64,000 nt of DNA, taken from contig NZ_KI392031.1 of NCBI RefSeq assembly GCF_000158475.2, positions 1,487,583 to 1,551,582 of the forward strand, in the 5' to 3' direction. Made by a program: the position numbers and the translations under genes. This DNA is from Oxalobacter paraformigenes (GTDB lineage: Bacteria; Pseudomonadota; Gammaproteobacteria; Burkholderiales; Burkholderiaceae_D). This document shows, in pieces, positions 10,677 to 19,184 of the stretch (the stretch's first letter is position 1; each line of letters starts with the position of its first letter). The notes under the pieces are model-generated. The model saw nothing but the letters and a program-made list of their open reading frames with translations. It was not told where the DNA came from and did not search any database.

Positions 10677-12073
10677 AAAAGGAAAAACGGACTTTCCGTC
10701 ACTTTTTCGCCATCCTCGGCCTGGCGCTGCCGATATGGATCGGCCAGCTGGCCGCTATCGCCAATCCGGTTCTGGACACGGCCATGGTTTCACGCTATTC
10801 CGTTACCGATCTGGGCGCGCTTGCCGTCGGAGCCTCTGTCTACATCAGTGTTTACGTGGCCTTGAATGGCGTTATGCAATCGCTGGCGCCAACATTCGGA
10901 CAATTGTATGGCGCGGGGAAATTCGCTGAAATGGGTAAAGAAGCCAAACAGGGCGTCTGGCTCGCCATTTTTCTCTCACTGGCCGGTTCCTGCCTGTTAT
11001 ATTTTCCCCAACCGCTGCTTTCGATAGCCGACGCCACTCCGGAAGTGACCGAAAAAGCGACCTTCTATCTCCGCATTCTGGCGTTTTCCCTTCCGGCATC
11101 GCTGAATTTTCTGGTCTATACTACCCTGAACAACGCCATGGCCCGTCCGAAAATGGTTATGGCCATTCAGGTCGCAGGCCTTCTTCTGAAAATACCACTC
11201 AATACCCTGTTCATTTTCGGCGGAATGGGCATTCCAGCCTTTGGCGGTCCGGGATGTGCGCTTGCCACGTTTGTTATCGTCTGGCTTGAACTTCTGATCG
11301 GTTATCTGATCCTCCGCTACAATCCTTTTTACAGGATAGTGCACCTTTTCGGAAACGGAATAGCCGGACCGGACTGGAAATCGCTGAAAGCGCTTCTGGC
11401 CCTCGGTATCCCCGTCGGTCTTAACTACTTTATAGAAGTCACCTCTTTCACTTTCATGGCCCTGTTCATTGCCAGACTCGGCATCAACGCTGTGGCCGGA
11501 CATCAGATTGTCGCGAACTTTTCCGGCGTTCTGTACATGCTTCCCTTGTCTCTTGCCAGCGCAACCAGCACGCTGGTGGCCCAATCCATTGGCGCCGGAC
11601 AGCTTGAAAGGGCACGCGACATTTCCTCGTCCGGCATCCGTCTGTCCGCGGCACTGGCCCTTCTGGCCGCCTGCTCCGTTTGGCTTGCCAAAGACTGGAT
11701 CATCAGTCTCTACACAGCCATTCCTGTTGTCGCCGCCAGCGCATCCCCGCTTTTTCTCTTTTTGTGCAGCCTGCTTTTTTTCGATGCCATCCAGGTTAGC
11801 TCATCCTATGTTCTTCGCGCCTATAAAGTGGTTCTTGCGCCGACACTTTTATATGTCCTGACACTCTGGTGTATCGGACTGGGCTGCGGTTATGCCTTTG
11901 CCTTCAACCTCATCCCTTCTCTCATACCATCCCGGATAACAGGCTCCTCCGGTTTCTGGTTCAGCAATTGCATCAGTCTGGTCATCCTTTCCATCGGCAT
12001 GAGCGTCCTCCTGAAAAAAACGGAGAAAAAAGTCAGGAAAGAAATGGAATCGTCTGTAAACTATCCAGACTGA
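10673..12073 (+). CDS. MATE-family efflux transporter
   Basis: 466 residues with twelve predicted membrane segments in two halves and the MATE start LPIWIGQLAAIANPVLDTAM. Members exchange Na+ or H+ for cationic drugs and other compounds across the inner membrane. It starts with a GTG inside the stop codon of the upstream glycosyltransferase (GTGA overlap). Such MATE/GT-C coupling could mean a shared envelope role, but the sequence does not show a substrate. Confidence 0.9.
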   Translation: MKKEKRTFRHFFAILGLALPIWIGQLAAIANPVLDTAMVSRYSVTDLGALAVGASVYISVYVALNGVMQSLAPTFGQLYGAGKFAEMGKEAKQGVWLAIFLSLAGSCLLYFPQPLLSIADATPEVTEKATFYLRILAFSLPASLNFLVYTTLNNAMARPKMVMAIQVAGLLLKIPLNTLFIFGGMGIPAFGGPGCALATFVIVWLELLIGYLILRYNPFYRIVHLFGNGIAGPDWKSLKALLALGIPVGLNYFIEVTSFTFMALFIARLGINAVAGHQIVANFSGVLYMLPLSLASATSTLVAQSIGAGQLERARDISSSGIRLSAALALLAACSVWLAKDWIISLYTAIPVVAASASPLFLFLCSLLFFDAIQVSSSYVLRAYKVVLAPTLLYVLTLWCIGLGCGYAFAFNLIPSLIPSRITGSSGFWFSNCISLVILSIGMSVLLKKTEKKVRKEMESSVNYPD

Positions 12074-12215
12074 TGAAAAACAATCGTTTCCGACAGTAAC
12101 GCTCCGCAAAGAAAGTATGCCATTCGTTTTTTACCCTGATAAATTGCCGCTACAGTCGAAAAACAGACTGCCTGGATATCGCTTTCGATAACGCATGATT
12201 TAAAAAGGCCGCTCC

Positions 12216-12797
12216 ATGCTCCCTGAAACGCTTGCTTTACACCTGCCCGGAAACGCTGAAAAAACCCGGAGGCTCTTTGTCGCCTTGTTGCCGGACAGGC
12301 ACACCAAAGAGAAGCTGGCAAGCGTACAGAAAAAGATAGCCGGCAGGAAAACCCCTCCGGAAAACTTCCACCTGACCCTTTTCTTTCTGGGCAATCAGCC
12401 TGAAAGTATTCTTTTTCCCCTGAAAAATTTTATGGATCGGGTGACTTTCGATCCTTTTGTTCTTTCACTGGACAAAACAGGTTATTTTTCAAAAATCCGC
12501 CTAAGCTGGATCGGCCCGACGGAAATTCCGCCCGGCCTTGTCCAGCTCCATAACACAACACGCCAGTTTCTGGTTCCGGCTTATCTTGAAGACAAAAGGG
12601 AATCTTTCCGCCCCCATGTTACACTCGCCAGAAAATCGCTGCCGCCATCGGTGAAAATAACATCCCCCGTCGTGTGGACTGTCGATCGCCTTGCCCTGAT
12701 GGAATCCATTTTAAGCAAGGAACCCGGCAGACATCCCCAATACCGGATAATGCATGAAAAAACCGCCAATACCCCAACCGGATATCCCGATATCTGA
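12216..12797 (+). CDS. thpR: RNA 2',3'-cyclic phosphodiesterase (2H family, ThpR/LigT)
   Basis: Cytoplasmic 2H-phosphoesterase that opens 2',3'-cyclic phosphates on RNA and can ligate tRNA halves in vitro. It has 193 residues with the two catalytic motifs at the expected spacing, HLTL (H52, T54) and HVTL (H134, T136). The RRLFVALLPD strand near 18-27 is the usual N-terminus of the fold. The first 15 residues are extra, so a later start is possible, but no better ribosome binding site was seen. Confidence 0.92.
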   Translation: MLPETLALHLPGNAEKTRRLFVALLPDRHTKEKLASVQKKIAGRKTPPENFHLTLFFLGNQPESILFPLKNFMDRVTFDPFVLSLDKTGYFSKIRLSWIGPTEIPPGLVQLHNTTRQFLVPAYLEDKRESFRPHVTLARKSLPPSVKITSPVVWTVDRLALMESILSKEPGRHPQYRIMHEKTANTPTGYPDI

Positions 12798-12828
12798 AAA
12801 ACGGCCACATTTTGGAACAGAAATATCC

Positions 12829-12853
12829 GGAACGGGTTCGTTCCCCTTTTTTT
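12829..12853 (+). terminator. Terminator of thpR
   Basis: GGAACG-GGTT-CGTTCC hairpin followed by CC and seven T residues, 32 bases past the thpR stop. It separates thpR from the convergent tcdA. Confidence 0.85.
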
Positions 12854-12988
12854 ATGTTCCGTTTCCTTCCGCATCGGATCGTTCCGACAGAAACACACTC
12901 CCCTGTGAAACAGAAGCCGTCAGACCGCGCAACTGTCTCCAGCCCATCCCTCGCAGGGCGTCCGCCTTCCGGCAATTTGCCTTCTTTT

Positions 12989-13777
12989 TCAGACGCGAGC
13001 AATACGTTTCAAAACGTAGGCGGCGGCAGCCATCCCAAAACCGGCCGTTACCGCCATCGCCGTCCCGAAGCCTGCCGGATTCAGCCCTGCAATTTTCACC
13101 GCGCTTTCCGGTTCATTTCTTTCAGGGTCTGGATAGCGGACCGGTTCCAGAGAATAAACGGCATCAATGCCGAATCTGTTTTTCGGATTGCGCGTGAATC
13201 CATATTGCGAGCGCAAACGCTTGCGTACTTTTGCCAGCAAGGGTTCCTGTTGTGTTCGAGACAGATCGCATATGTCGATACGGGTTGGATCCATCTGTCC
13301 TCCGGCGCTCCCCACCGTAACGACAGGAATCGAACAGTCGCGGCAGTAGGCAATCAATTCAGCCTTGTCCCGGACACTGTCAATGGCGTCGATGATGAAA
13401 TCGAACTTGGCGCTTCCAATCAATTCATCGATATTTTCCGGCGTCAGGAAACACTGAAGGGATACGACTTTACACTGCGGATTGATGGCGGCAATCCGGT
13501 CGGCCAGAACGGATACTTTCGATCTGCCCAGCGTATCGTCCAAAGCCTGAAGCTGCCTGTTCATATTGGAGACGACAAGAAAATCGCCGTCGATCAGGGT
13601 CAGGGAGCCAATCCCGCTCCTTGCCAGGGCTTCTACGGCCCATGAGCCGACTCCACCGACACCGACAACAGCTACATGAGCCTGTTGCAAGCGATAAAAT
13701 CCATCTTTCCCGAACAGACGGACTGTACCGGCAAAACGGAGAGAAATGTTTGAATCGTCCATCATTGACAAGGGCAT
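12989..13777 (-). CDS. tcdA: tRNA threonylcarbamoyladenosine dehydratase
   Basis: E1/ThiF-like enzyme that uses ATP to cyclise t6A to ct6A at position 37 of ANN-decoding tRNAs. 262 residues. The nucleotide-binding loop VVGVGGVGSWAVEALARSG lies near 37-55, followed by LIDGDFLVVSNMNRQLQA, the Asp/Arg ATP site of E1 enzymes, and DAIDSVRDK in the middle. A glycine-rich hydrophobic C-terminus (about 235-258) fits the membrane-facing tail seen in this family. It works in the same modification pathway as tsaC (18143-19177), which makes the t6A precursor. Confidence 0.93.
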   Translation of the reverse strand: MPLSMMDDSNISLRFAGTVRLFGKDGFYRLQQAHVAVVGVGGVGSWAVEALARSGIGSLTLIDGDFLVVSNMNRQLQALDDTLGRSKVSVLADRIAAINPQCKVVSLQCFLTPENIDELIGSAKFDFIIDAIDSVRDKAELIAYCRDCSIPVVTVGSAGGQMDPTRIDICDLSRTQQEPLLAKVRKRLRSQYGFTRNPKNRFGIDAVYSLEPVRYPDPERNEPESAVKIAGLNPAGFGTAMAVTAGFGMAAAAYVLKRIARV

Positions 13778-14285
13778 TTTCCATTCAGACTTTCCTTAAA
13801 ACAAAACCACCCGGATTAAAGAAAGATGACTTGTTTTTCAGCAAGGAAAGCCTGTCGACTCTTCCATGAAGTTCAGGTAGCATGCTTTCAGCGCTATTGC
13901 ATGAGCCAGCCTGGCAGACCTGACCGGTTATTTTATCGGACGCGCGCCACCATAGCCAGTAGCCCAAGGGATAAAACCCGTTGAAAACAGGCAAAAACGG
14001 CGCACCGCCCGTTTTCCTGGCGGGAAACCTTTATCTTTTTTATTCAGCCTGTTTAACAAAACAAGCTCTTGCTTTTTAAAAAAAGAGTAAATCGGAAAAG
14101 AAATATGCTATTAATTTCATATTAACTGCCCTGCCCCTTCCATTTTCCAACACAAAGTGGGATATGCCTTACGGAGAGAAAAAAACTGATTTAAAATCTA
14201 AGAGTAATAACGTGCCCATCAATGGTGTAGCCAGATCGGGGACGCGAAAGAATTTTCAGATAAAACCATCATGGGGAGGGAAACT
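13778..14285. other. Intergenic region tcdA-cfa
   Basis: 508 bases between two divergent genes. It must hold both promoters, and an AT-rich stretch at about 14030-14135 is the likeliest place for the cfa promoter. A short GC stem with AAAACGG/CCGTTTT arms lies at about 13994-14015. No gene-like frame with a good ribosome binding site was found. Confidence 0.4.
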
Positions 14286-15509
14286 GTGTTCTGGGAAAAG
14301 AAATTGGCAAACTGGGTTAACGACGTACGCAAAACGTCTCAATTACCGTTGCGTCTGGAATTATGGACCGGACAAAAATACGACCTTAACCCCAATGAAG
14401 ACCCGAAAGTCGTCATAAGAATACCTGAACTCGCATCCCTTAGCTATCTTTTGAAGCCGACCCTGGATAATCTGGGAACCGCTTATGTAGAAGGCAAAAT
14501 CGAAGTGCAGGGTACCCTGAACGACATGATCACCATGGGCAATTCGCTGGCCGATCTCTTCGATACGCCCGCCTCGGCCACTGCGGCCAAATTCAGACAT
14601 TATTTCGGAGGACGCCACAACCGGAAAATCGACGCCGAATCCATCGGTTACCACTATGACGTTTCCAACGAATTCTATCAGCAGTGGCTCGATCCCAATA
14701 TGGTTTATTCCTGTGGATACTTCGAAAATGGAGACGAAGATCTGGCGACAGCTCAAATCAAGAAAATCGACCATATCCTGACCAAAATCAGGGTACGCCC
14801 AGGCGACCGGTTACTCGATATCGGCTGTGGCTGGGGCGCGCTTGCCATCCGGGCGGCGGAAAAGTACGGCGCCAATGTCGTGGGCATCACCCTTTCCAAA
14901 AACCAGTATGAACTGGCGCGTCAACGCGTCCGTGAAAAAGGTCTGGAAGACAAGATCGACATTCGTATTCAGGATTACCGCGATGTAACCGGACAATTCG
15001 ACCGCATCACCAGTGTCGGCATGTTCGAACACGTCGGTCTGCGTTATCTTGTCGATTATTTCAAGATTATTCACAAGCTGCTTAAAGACGACGGGATTGC
15101 CATGAACCACGGCATTACCAGTTGCGATGCCGAAAGCGGGGAAACGCCTTTCGGCGGTGGCGAATTCATCGAAAAGTATGTTTTCCCGAATGGCGAACTG
15201 CCTCATATCGGCCTGGTACTGAAAAACATGCAGGAAGCGGGACTGGAAGCGCTCGATATCGAAAACCTGCGCCATCATTACGCAAAAACCTGCGGTATCT
15301 GGGCGGAAAACTTTGAAAAAGCGACCTCCGCCATCAAGCAGTTGACCGACGAAAAACGATACCGGATATGGCGCGTTTATCTGGCAGGCTGTTCCTACGC
15401 TTTCGCCCTGGATCGTGTAGCCATCTTCCAGGTTGTCTGCATCAAATCCGGCCGTACCTCGCCTCTCTTGCCGATGTCGAGAAACTATATGTACGAAAAA
15501 AAGGACTGA
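14286..15509 (+). CDS. cfa: Cyclopropane-fatty-acyl-phospholipid synthase
   Basis: Uses S-adenosylmethionine to convert cis double bonds of membrane phospholipid acyl chains to cyclopropane rings, usually in stationary phase or acid stress. About 407 residues. It contains the lipid-binding N-domain, YHYDVSNEFYQQWLDP (about 125-140), the SAM-binding loop LLDIGCGWGALAIRAAEKYGA, and SVGMFEHVG. I chose the GTG at 14286 because GGAGGG sits 5 bases before it and it yields the family start (M)FWEKKLANWV. The ATG at 14271 lies inside that ribosome binding site, so using it would add five residues with no site of its own. Confidence 0.95.
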   Translation: MFWEKKLANWVNDVRKTSQLPLRLELWTGQKYDLNPNEDPKVVIRIPELASLSYLLKPTLDNLGTAYVEGKIEVQGTLNDMITMGNSLADLFDTPASATAAKFRHYFGGRHNRKIDAESIGYHYDVSNEFYQQWLDPNMVYSCGYFENGDEDLATAQIKKIDHILTKIRVRPGDRLLDIGCGWGALAIRAAEKYGANVVGITLSKNQYELARQRVREKGLEDKIDIRIQDYRDVTGQFDRITSVGMFEHVGLRYLVDYFKIIHKLLKDDGIAMNHGITSCDAESGETPFGGGEFIEKYVFPNGELPHIGLVLKNMQEAGLEALDIENLRHHYAKTCGIWAENFEKATSAIKQLTDEKRYRIWRVYLAGCSYAFALDRVAIFQVVCIKSGRTSPLLPMSRNYMYEKKD

Positions 15510-15546
15510 ACGCCAGCGGTTAATACCTTGTCGCTCTCATCATGAC

Positions 15547-15571
15547 ATGCCCGGCACTGCCGGGCATTTTT
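15547..15571 (+). terminator. Terminator between cfa and msrA
   Basis: Ten-base perfect arms ATGCCCGGCA / TGCCGGGCAT with a one-base centre, then TTTT on the plus strand, 37 bases after the cfa stop and touching the msrA stop. It may also serve the convergent msrA. Confidence 0.8.
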
Positions 15572-16109
15572 ACAGGGATGAATCTTTTAGACGATCGGCA
15601 AACATTTTCCGGAATTCCGCAAGCTTCGGTTCAATGACATAAATACAATATCCCTGATCAGGATTCTGCCGGTAAAAGTCCCGGTGATAATCTTCCGCAG
15701 GATAGAAACCTTCCAATGGAACCAGTTCGGTAACCAGAGGAGACGACCACACACTTCCCATAGCGGCAATCACCTCTTCCGCGATTTTTTTCTGTTCCGG
15801 AGAGTGGTAAAAAACGACCGATCTGTACTGCGGCCCGATGTCGTTGCCCTGTTGGTTCAATGTCGTAGGGTTATGCACAGTAAAAAAGATGTTCAGGATA
15901 TCACGGTAACTGATCACATCCGCATCAAATGTAATCTGTACCACTTCCGCATGTCCCGTCATCCCACCGCAAACTTGCAAGTAAGAAGGGTTATCGACAT
16001 GCCCCCCTGCATATCCCGACACAACCCCCGTTACTCCTTTCAATTGCTGGAAAACCGCTTCCAGGCACCAGAAACATCCGCCTCCGAGCGTCGCTTTTTC
16101 AAGTGTCAT
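15570..16109 (-). CDS. msrA: Peptide methionine sulfoxide reductase MsrA
   Basis: Reduces methionine-S-sulfoxide in proteins and free methionine. It has 179 residues with the catalytic motif GCFWC (C12 nucleophile) and a downstream Cys in QGYCIYV near 156 that can act as resolving residue. GYAGGHVDNPSY and GHAEVVQITFD are family signatures. A GGAGATAAACAAT site precedes the ATG at 16109. It is a single gene with no msrB partner here. Confidence 0.96.
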   Translation of the reverse strand: MTLEKATLGGGCFWCLEAVFQQLKGVTGVVSGYAGGHVDNPSYLQVCGGMTGHAEVVQITFDADVISYRDILNIFFTVHNPTTLNQQGNDIGPQYRSVVFYHSPEQKKIAEEVIAAMGSVWSSPLVTELVPLEGFYPAEDYHRDFYRQNPDQGYCIYVIEPKLAEFRKMFADRLKDSSL

Positions 16110-16240
16110 ATTGTTTATCTCCGATTAATGCCAAATACAGTATTTCATAAGTCACATCTTGAAAGAATATAATAAACTGTTTTTAAAAAAGTTTTTTGAC
16201 ATACCCATAAAAACCGAAATAAAGCTCAATTTATTCAGGA

Positions 16241-16269
16241 TTGACGGTACAGGCAAAGGCCTTAAAAAT
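16241..16269 (+). promoter_or_regulatory. Promoter of first usp gene
   Basis: TTGACG, 16 bases, TAAAAAT. The same elements at the same spacing occur before the second copy (17431-17459), although the spacer sequences differ. That conservation is the main support for calling it a promoter. Confidence 0.55.
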
Positions 16270-16335
16270 AAAATCGCATTTCATCATTTAATGCAACACA
16301 TTCAACGAAAAACATTCATGCAGGATATCAGTATC

Positions 16336-16456
16336 GCTGTTATGGCAATCCTGTTTGATAACCGGTTTTTTCTGGGAGAAAAATCATGTTCAAGAAAATA
16401 CTCATCCCGACAGACGGCTCTGCACTGGCTACCCAGGCGGCACTGGAAGGTATCGA
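16336..16456 (+). repeat. Direct repeat copy 1 (usp leader and 5' coding end)
   Basis: About 120 bases covering 50 bases of leader and the first 24 codons of the first usp gene are nearly identical to 17523-17644, with a few substitutions and a one-base indel in the leader. Identity falls sharply downstream, where only protein similarity remains. Confidence 0.85.
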
Positions 16457-16889
16457 TTACGCAAAAAAAGCAGGCGCTGAAATTGTTTGCGTTTTTGCCG
16501 CGGGAGAAAATCAGGCGGCCGTTTTCGACTTTACCCATATCCGGCCTGAAACACACTGGCCAACCGATGAGGAGTACAGGCAAGCTGTCACAGACACATC
16601 CCGGGCATTCATGGCTCCCATCCGCGAAGCTGCGGCAACGGCAGGCGTCAAATTCAGTGAAGAAACCTACATTTCCAGATCCCCGGCGACCTCTATCGTC
16701 ATGGCCGCCGAAAAGAATGGATGCGATCTGATTTTCATGGCTTCCAGAGGACGCAGCGGCTGGGAAAAAGTCCTTCTCGGCAGCGTCGCCGCCAGGGTAA
16801 TGGCTTCAAGCCCGATTCCGGTACTGGTTTACAAAGTCAAAAAAGAAGCGCTTCCGGCAAATTATATGGATTACACCCCGCTGGAATAA
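16386..16889 (+). CDS. Universal stress protein, UspA family (copy 1)
   Basis: 167-residue cytoplasmic stress protein. It begins MFKKILIPTDGSALATQAAL, the first strand with the adenine-site Asp. It ends with the ATP-binding pattern G-R-S-G then nine residues to G-S (GRSGWEKVLLGSVA, near 132-145), so it is probably an ATP-binding type. GGGAGAAAAATC precedes the ATG. It is one of two tandem paralogues 1188 bases apart, and the proteins diverge mainly in the middle and C-terminus. Confidence 0.93.
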   Translation: MFKKILIPTDGSALATQAALEGIDYAKKAGAEIVCVFAAGENQAAVFDFTHIRPETHWPTDEEYRQAVTDTSRAFMAPIREAAATAGVKFSEETYISRSPATSIVMAAEKNGCDLIFMASRGRSGWEKVLLGSVAARVMASSPIPVLVYKVKKEALPANYMDYTPLE

Positions 16890-16899
16890 GCCTGTTTTT

Positions 16900-16936
16900 G
16901 CCGTTTCGCCGTATCGGTCAACCTTGGCGAAACGGC
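16900..16936 (+). terminator. 3' hairpin of first usp gene
   Basis: Perfect 11-bp arms GCCGTTTCGCC / GGCGAAACGGC around a 15-base loop, 10 bases after the stop. There is no T-run, so the role as terminator or mRNA stabiliser is uncertain. The same stem follows the second usp gene. Confidence 0.5.
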
Positions 16937-17430
16937 TATCGCAAACGCCTTTTCCTCACTATTCCTGCTAACACTTAACTGGAGGCAGCCAGAAATAGCC
17001 GGAAACACGAGGTTTCCGGCAAATAACGTTGCCATAAGAGACAAAAAAAGGCGCTCCCTGCCGCTGACGCGCCCGGTTCGGCAAAAGCCGCTAACCGTTT
17101 TTCACACAAAAGCGCCCTGAACCACGAAAGTCCCACAGATGACGATTCAGGACAATACCACTTTTTCCAGAAAACACCGGACAGGCAGCCTTGTACCGAA
17201 ACGATGGACAATTTTTGAAGAGTGCTGCAAGGACAGCACTCCAGCGTAAAAGGACGCTTTGAGTGCAAAAAACATTTTTCGGACAAGACGTTTTTCAATG
17301 TCTCTTTTTATCCTGTCCGAACTCATGAACCTTCATTTTGAAAACCGTTTAAAAATAATACAATCACCTGTTTTTTAAAACTTTTTTGAAAAAGTGGCAA
17401 AACTCAAAATAAAACTTCTTTAATTAGTCA
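16937..17430. other. Intergenic region between the two usp genes
   Basis: About 500 bases between the hairpin of copy 1 and the promoter of copy 2. Frames on the minus strand (to 107 codons) lack a ribosome binding site and family likeness. An A/T-rich block near 17360-17400 (GTTTTTTAAAACTTTTTTGA) resembles one near 16180-16200 upstream of copy 1, indicating that the duplication reached well upstream. Confidence 0.4.
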
Positions 17431-17459
17431 TTGACGGCCTATGAAAAATGCATAAAAAT
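17431..17459 (+). promoter_or_regulatory. Promoter of second usp gene
   Basis: TTGACG, 16 bases, TAAAAAT, with spacing and hexamers identical to those before the first usp gene. Confidence 0.55.
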
Positions 17460-17522
17460 GAAACAGCAGTTAACGAGTTTTACACAGCGATGTCCAGAAA
17501 AAATACTGCCAGTATTAATGTC

Positions 17523-17644
17523 GCTGTATTGGCAATCCTGTTTCATAACCGGTTTTTTCAGGGGAGAAAAATCATGTTCAAGAAAATACTCATCCCGACA
17601 GACGGCTCTGCACTGGCTACCCAGGCAGCACTGGAAGGTATCGA
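17523..17644 (+). repeat. Direct repeat copy 2 (usp leader and 5' coding end)
   Basis: Counterpart of 16336-16456. The segment from the leader (GGCAATCCTGTTT...) through the first 24 codons is almost unchanged. Confidence 0.85.
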
Positions 17645-18092
17645 GCTTGCTAAAAAAGTAGGCGCTGAAATTGTTTGCGTTTTTGTAGCCGGGGAAAATC
17701 AGGCGGCCGTTTTCGACTTTGCGCATGTAAAACCGGACAACAGCTGGCCGACCAATGAAGAATACAAACAAGCGGTCAAAGGTGCTGCAAAAGAATTCAT
17801 GACCCCCATCCGTGAAGCGGCTTCCGCAGCCGGCGTCAAGCTGGATGAACAGACCTATATTTCCAATTCGCCAGCGCTTTACATTGTCTCCGCGGCCGAA
17901 AAAAATGGATGCGATCTCATTTATATGGCTTCCCGGGGACGTGCCGGCTGGGAAAAAATGCTTCTTGGCAGCGTAGCTGCCCAGGTTATTACGGCAAGTC
18001 CGATTCCTGTTCTGGTCTTTAAGGTAAAACAGGAACAACTCCCGCCGAAAACCCAGAAGATCGCTTACCCTGACCTTATCCCGATGGTCTAG
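17574..18092 (+). CDS. Universal stress protein, UspA family (copy 2)
   Basis: 172 residues, tandem paralogue of the gene at 16386. It starts at the ATG at 17574 behind GGGGAGAAAAATC. The frame is open further upstream to 17448, but that part corresponds to leader in copy 1. The first 25 residues are nearly identical to copy 1, and the ATP-binding pattern GRAGWEKMLLGSVA is kept. The C-terminal tail differs (basic, with KTQKIAYPD). It is likely co-regulated with copy 1 through the matching promoter. Confidence 0.93.
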   Translation: MFKKILIPTDGSALATQAALEGIELAKKVGAEIVCVFVAGENQAAVFDFAHVKPDNSWPTNEEYKQAVKGAAKEFMTPIREAASAAGVKLDEQTYISNSPALYIVSAAEKNGCDLIYMASRGRAGWEKMLLGSVAAQVITASPIPVLVFKVKQEQLPPKTQKIAYPDLIPMV

Positions 18093-18103
18093 GAAAGCGT
18101 TTT

Positions 18104-18142
18104 GCCGTTTCGCCTGTTTTTATCCGGAAACTGGCGAAACGG
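18104..18142 (+). terminator. 3' hairpin of second usp gene
   Basis: CCGTTTCGCC / GGCGAAACGG arms with an 18-base loop, the same stem as after copy 1. It ends immediately before the tsaC stop codon and may serve both convergent genes. Confidence 0.5.
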
Positions 18143-19177
18143 TCAGTCTGTTTCCTTGACTCCAGCCAATTGCTCGATCGTTCCCAGACCGTTATAGGCG
18201 GCTCGTTTCAGTCTGTCGTTTACGCCTTTCCAGGTTTCCGTCTCAGGGGTTGCCTCAACCAGAATCACATCTGCGCCAGACCTGTCCAGTTTGCGCAATG
18301 AGGCATATAACTGATGGGAATAGACATCGGGGGCGCAATACAGTCCGACTTCCCCGGCCAGTGACATTTTCCTGGAAGCCGGAAGCGAAGAGTAATGCAG
18401 CAAGGCAACACGATGCCCGTTCTCTTCCAGACGAACGAGTAGCTGTAGCAGTTTATCGGACGGTATCACAGCAACAGGCGTTCGAGGTGCATAATGGGAA
18501 GCCAGCGTACCGGAAGCACGGGGAGCCCCATTATCGGGAACTTTCGGCATCATGCCGATTACTTCCGCAATTTGAGAAGCGCCGATTTTCCCCGGACGAA
18601 GCAAAACCGGACCCGCTGTTTCAATTCGGGAAAGGTCGAGAATCGTCGATTCAATGCCCACTTCACTCTGTCCGCCATCCAGTATGGCGCCAAGACGGGG
18701 ATCGTCACCGAATTCGTCCCGTACATGCTGCGCCATGGTCGGACTGACATGCCCGAAACGGTTGGCTGAAGGGGCCGCGACACCGCCCCTGCCCTGTTTG
18801 AACAAACCCAGCAAAGCCTGGGCAACCGGATGGGACGGACACCTTAAACCAACCGAATCCTGCCCGCCCGCCACATCGGGAAGAACATGGGACGCCCGTT
18901 TCAAAATCAGGGTCAACGGCCCGGGCCAGAAGGCCGCCATCAGTTTTCTTGCCTCATCGGGAATACGGTCAGACCAGTAAGCGATATCGGAACCGGATGC
19001 CACATGGACAATAAGCGGATGGCTTGCCGGCCTGTTTTTCAACGCATAAATGGCTGCAACAGCTGCCGGATTTTCCGCGTCCCCCCCCAATCCATAGACC
19101 GTTTCTGTCGGAAAAGCGACCAATCGCCCGGATTCGAGAATCCGGGCGGCCGCCAGAATATCGTCCGCATTTTTCAT
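18143..19177 (-). CDS. tsaC: L-threonylcarbamoyladenylate synthase, Sua5 type
   Basis: Makes threonylcarbamoyl-AMP from threonine, bicarbonate and ATP for t6A37 of tRNA. It is 344 residues, the long Sua5 form. The YrdC domain (FPTETVYGLGGDA near 22-34, KNRPASHPLIVHVA, SANRFGHVSPT) is followed by a C-terminal Sua5 domain after a linker near residue 220 (GTLASHYAPRTPVAVI). It is the last gene of the run pgk-fba-purE-purC-tsaC, 7 bases after purC. Confidence 0.95.
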   Translation of the reverse strand: MKNADDILAAARILESGRLVAFPTETVYGLGGDAENPAAVAAIYALKNRPASHPLIVHVASGSDIAYWSDRIPDEARKLMAAFWPGPLTLILKRASHVLPDVAGGQDSVGLRCPSHPVAQALLGLFKQGRGGVAAPSANRFGHVSPTMAQHVRDEFGDDPRLGAILDGGQSEVGIESTILDLSRIETAGPVLLRPGKIGASQIAEVIGMMPKVPDNGAPRASGTLASHYAPRTPVAVIPSDKLLQLLVRLEENGHRVALLHYSSLPASRKMSLAGEVGLYCAPDVYSHQLYASLRKLDRSGADVILVEATPETETWKGVNDRLKRAAYNGLGTIEQLAGVKETD

Positions 19178-19184
19178 TGCTACA

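Noticed and set aside
16975-17298. 107-codon minus-strand frame between the usp genes
   Set aside because: Arg/Cys/Ser-rich sequence without family likeness or ribosome binding site.
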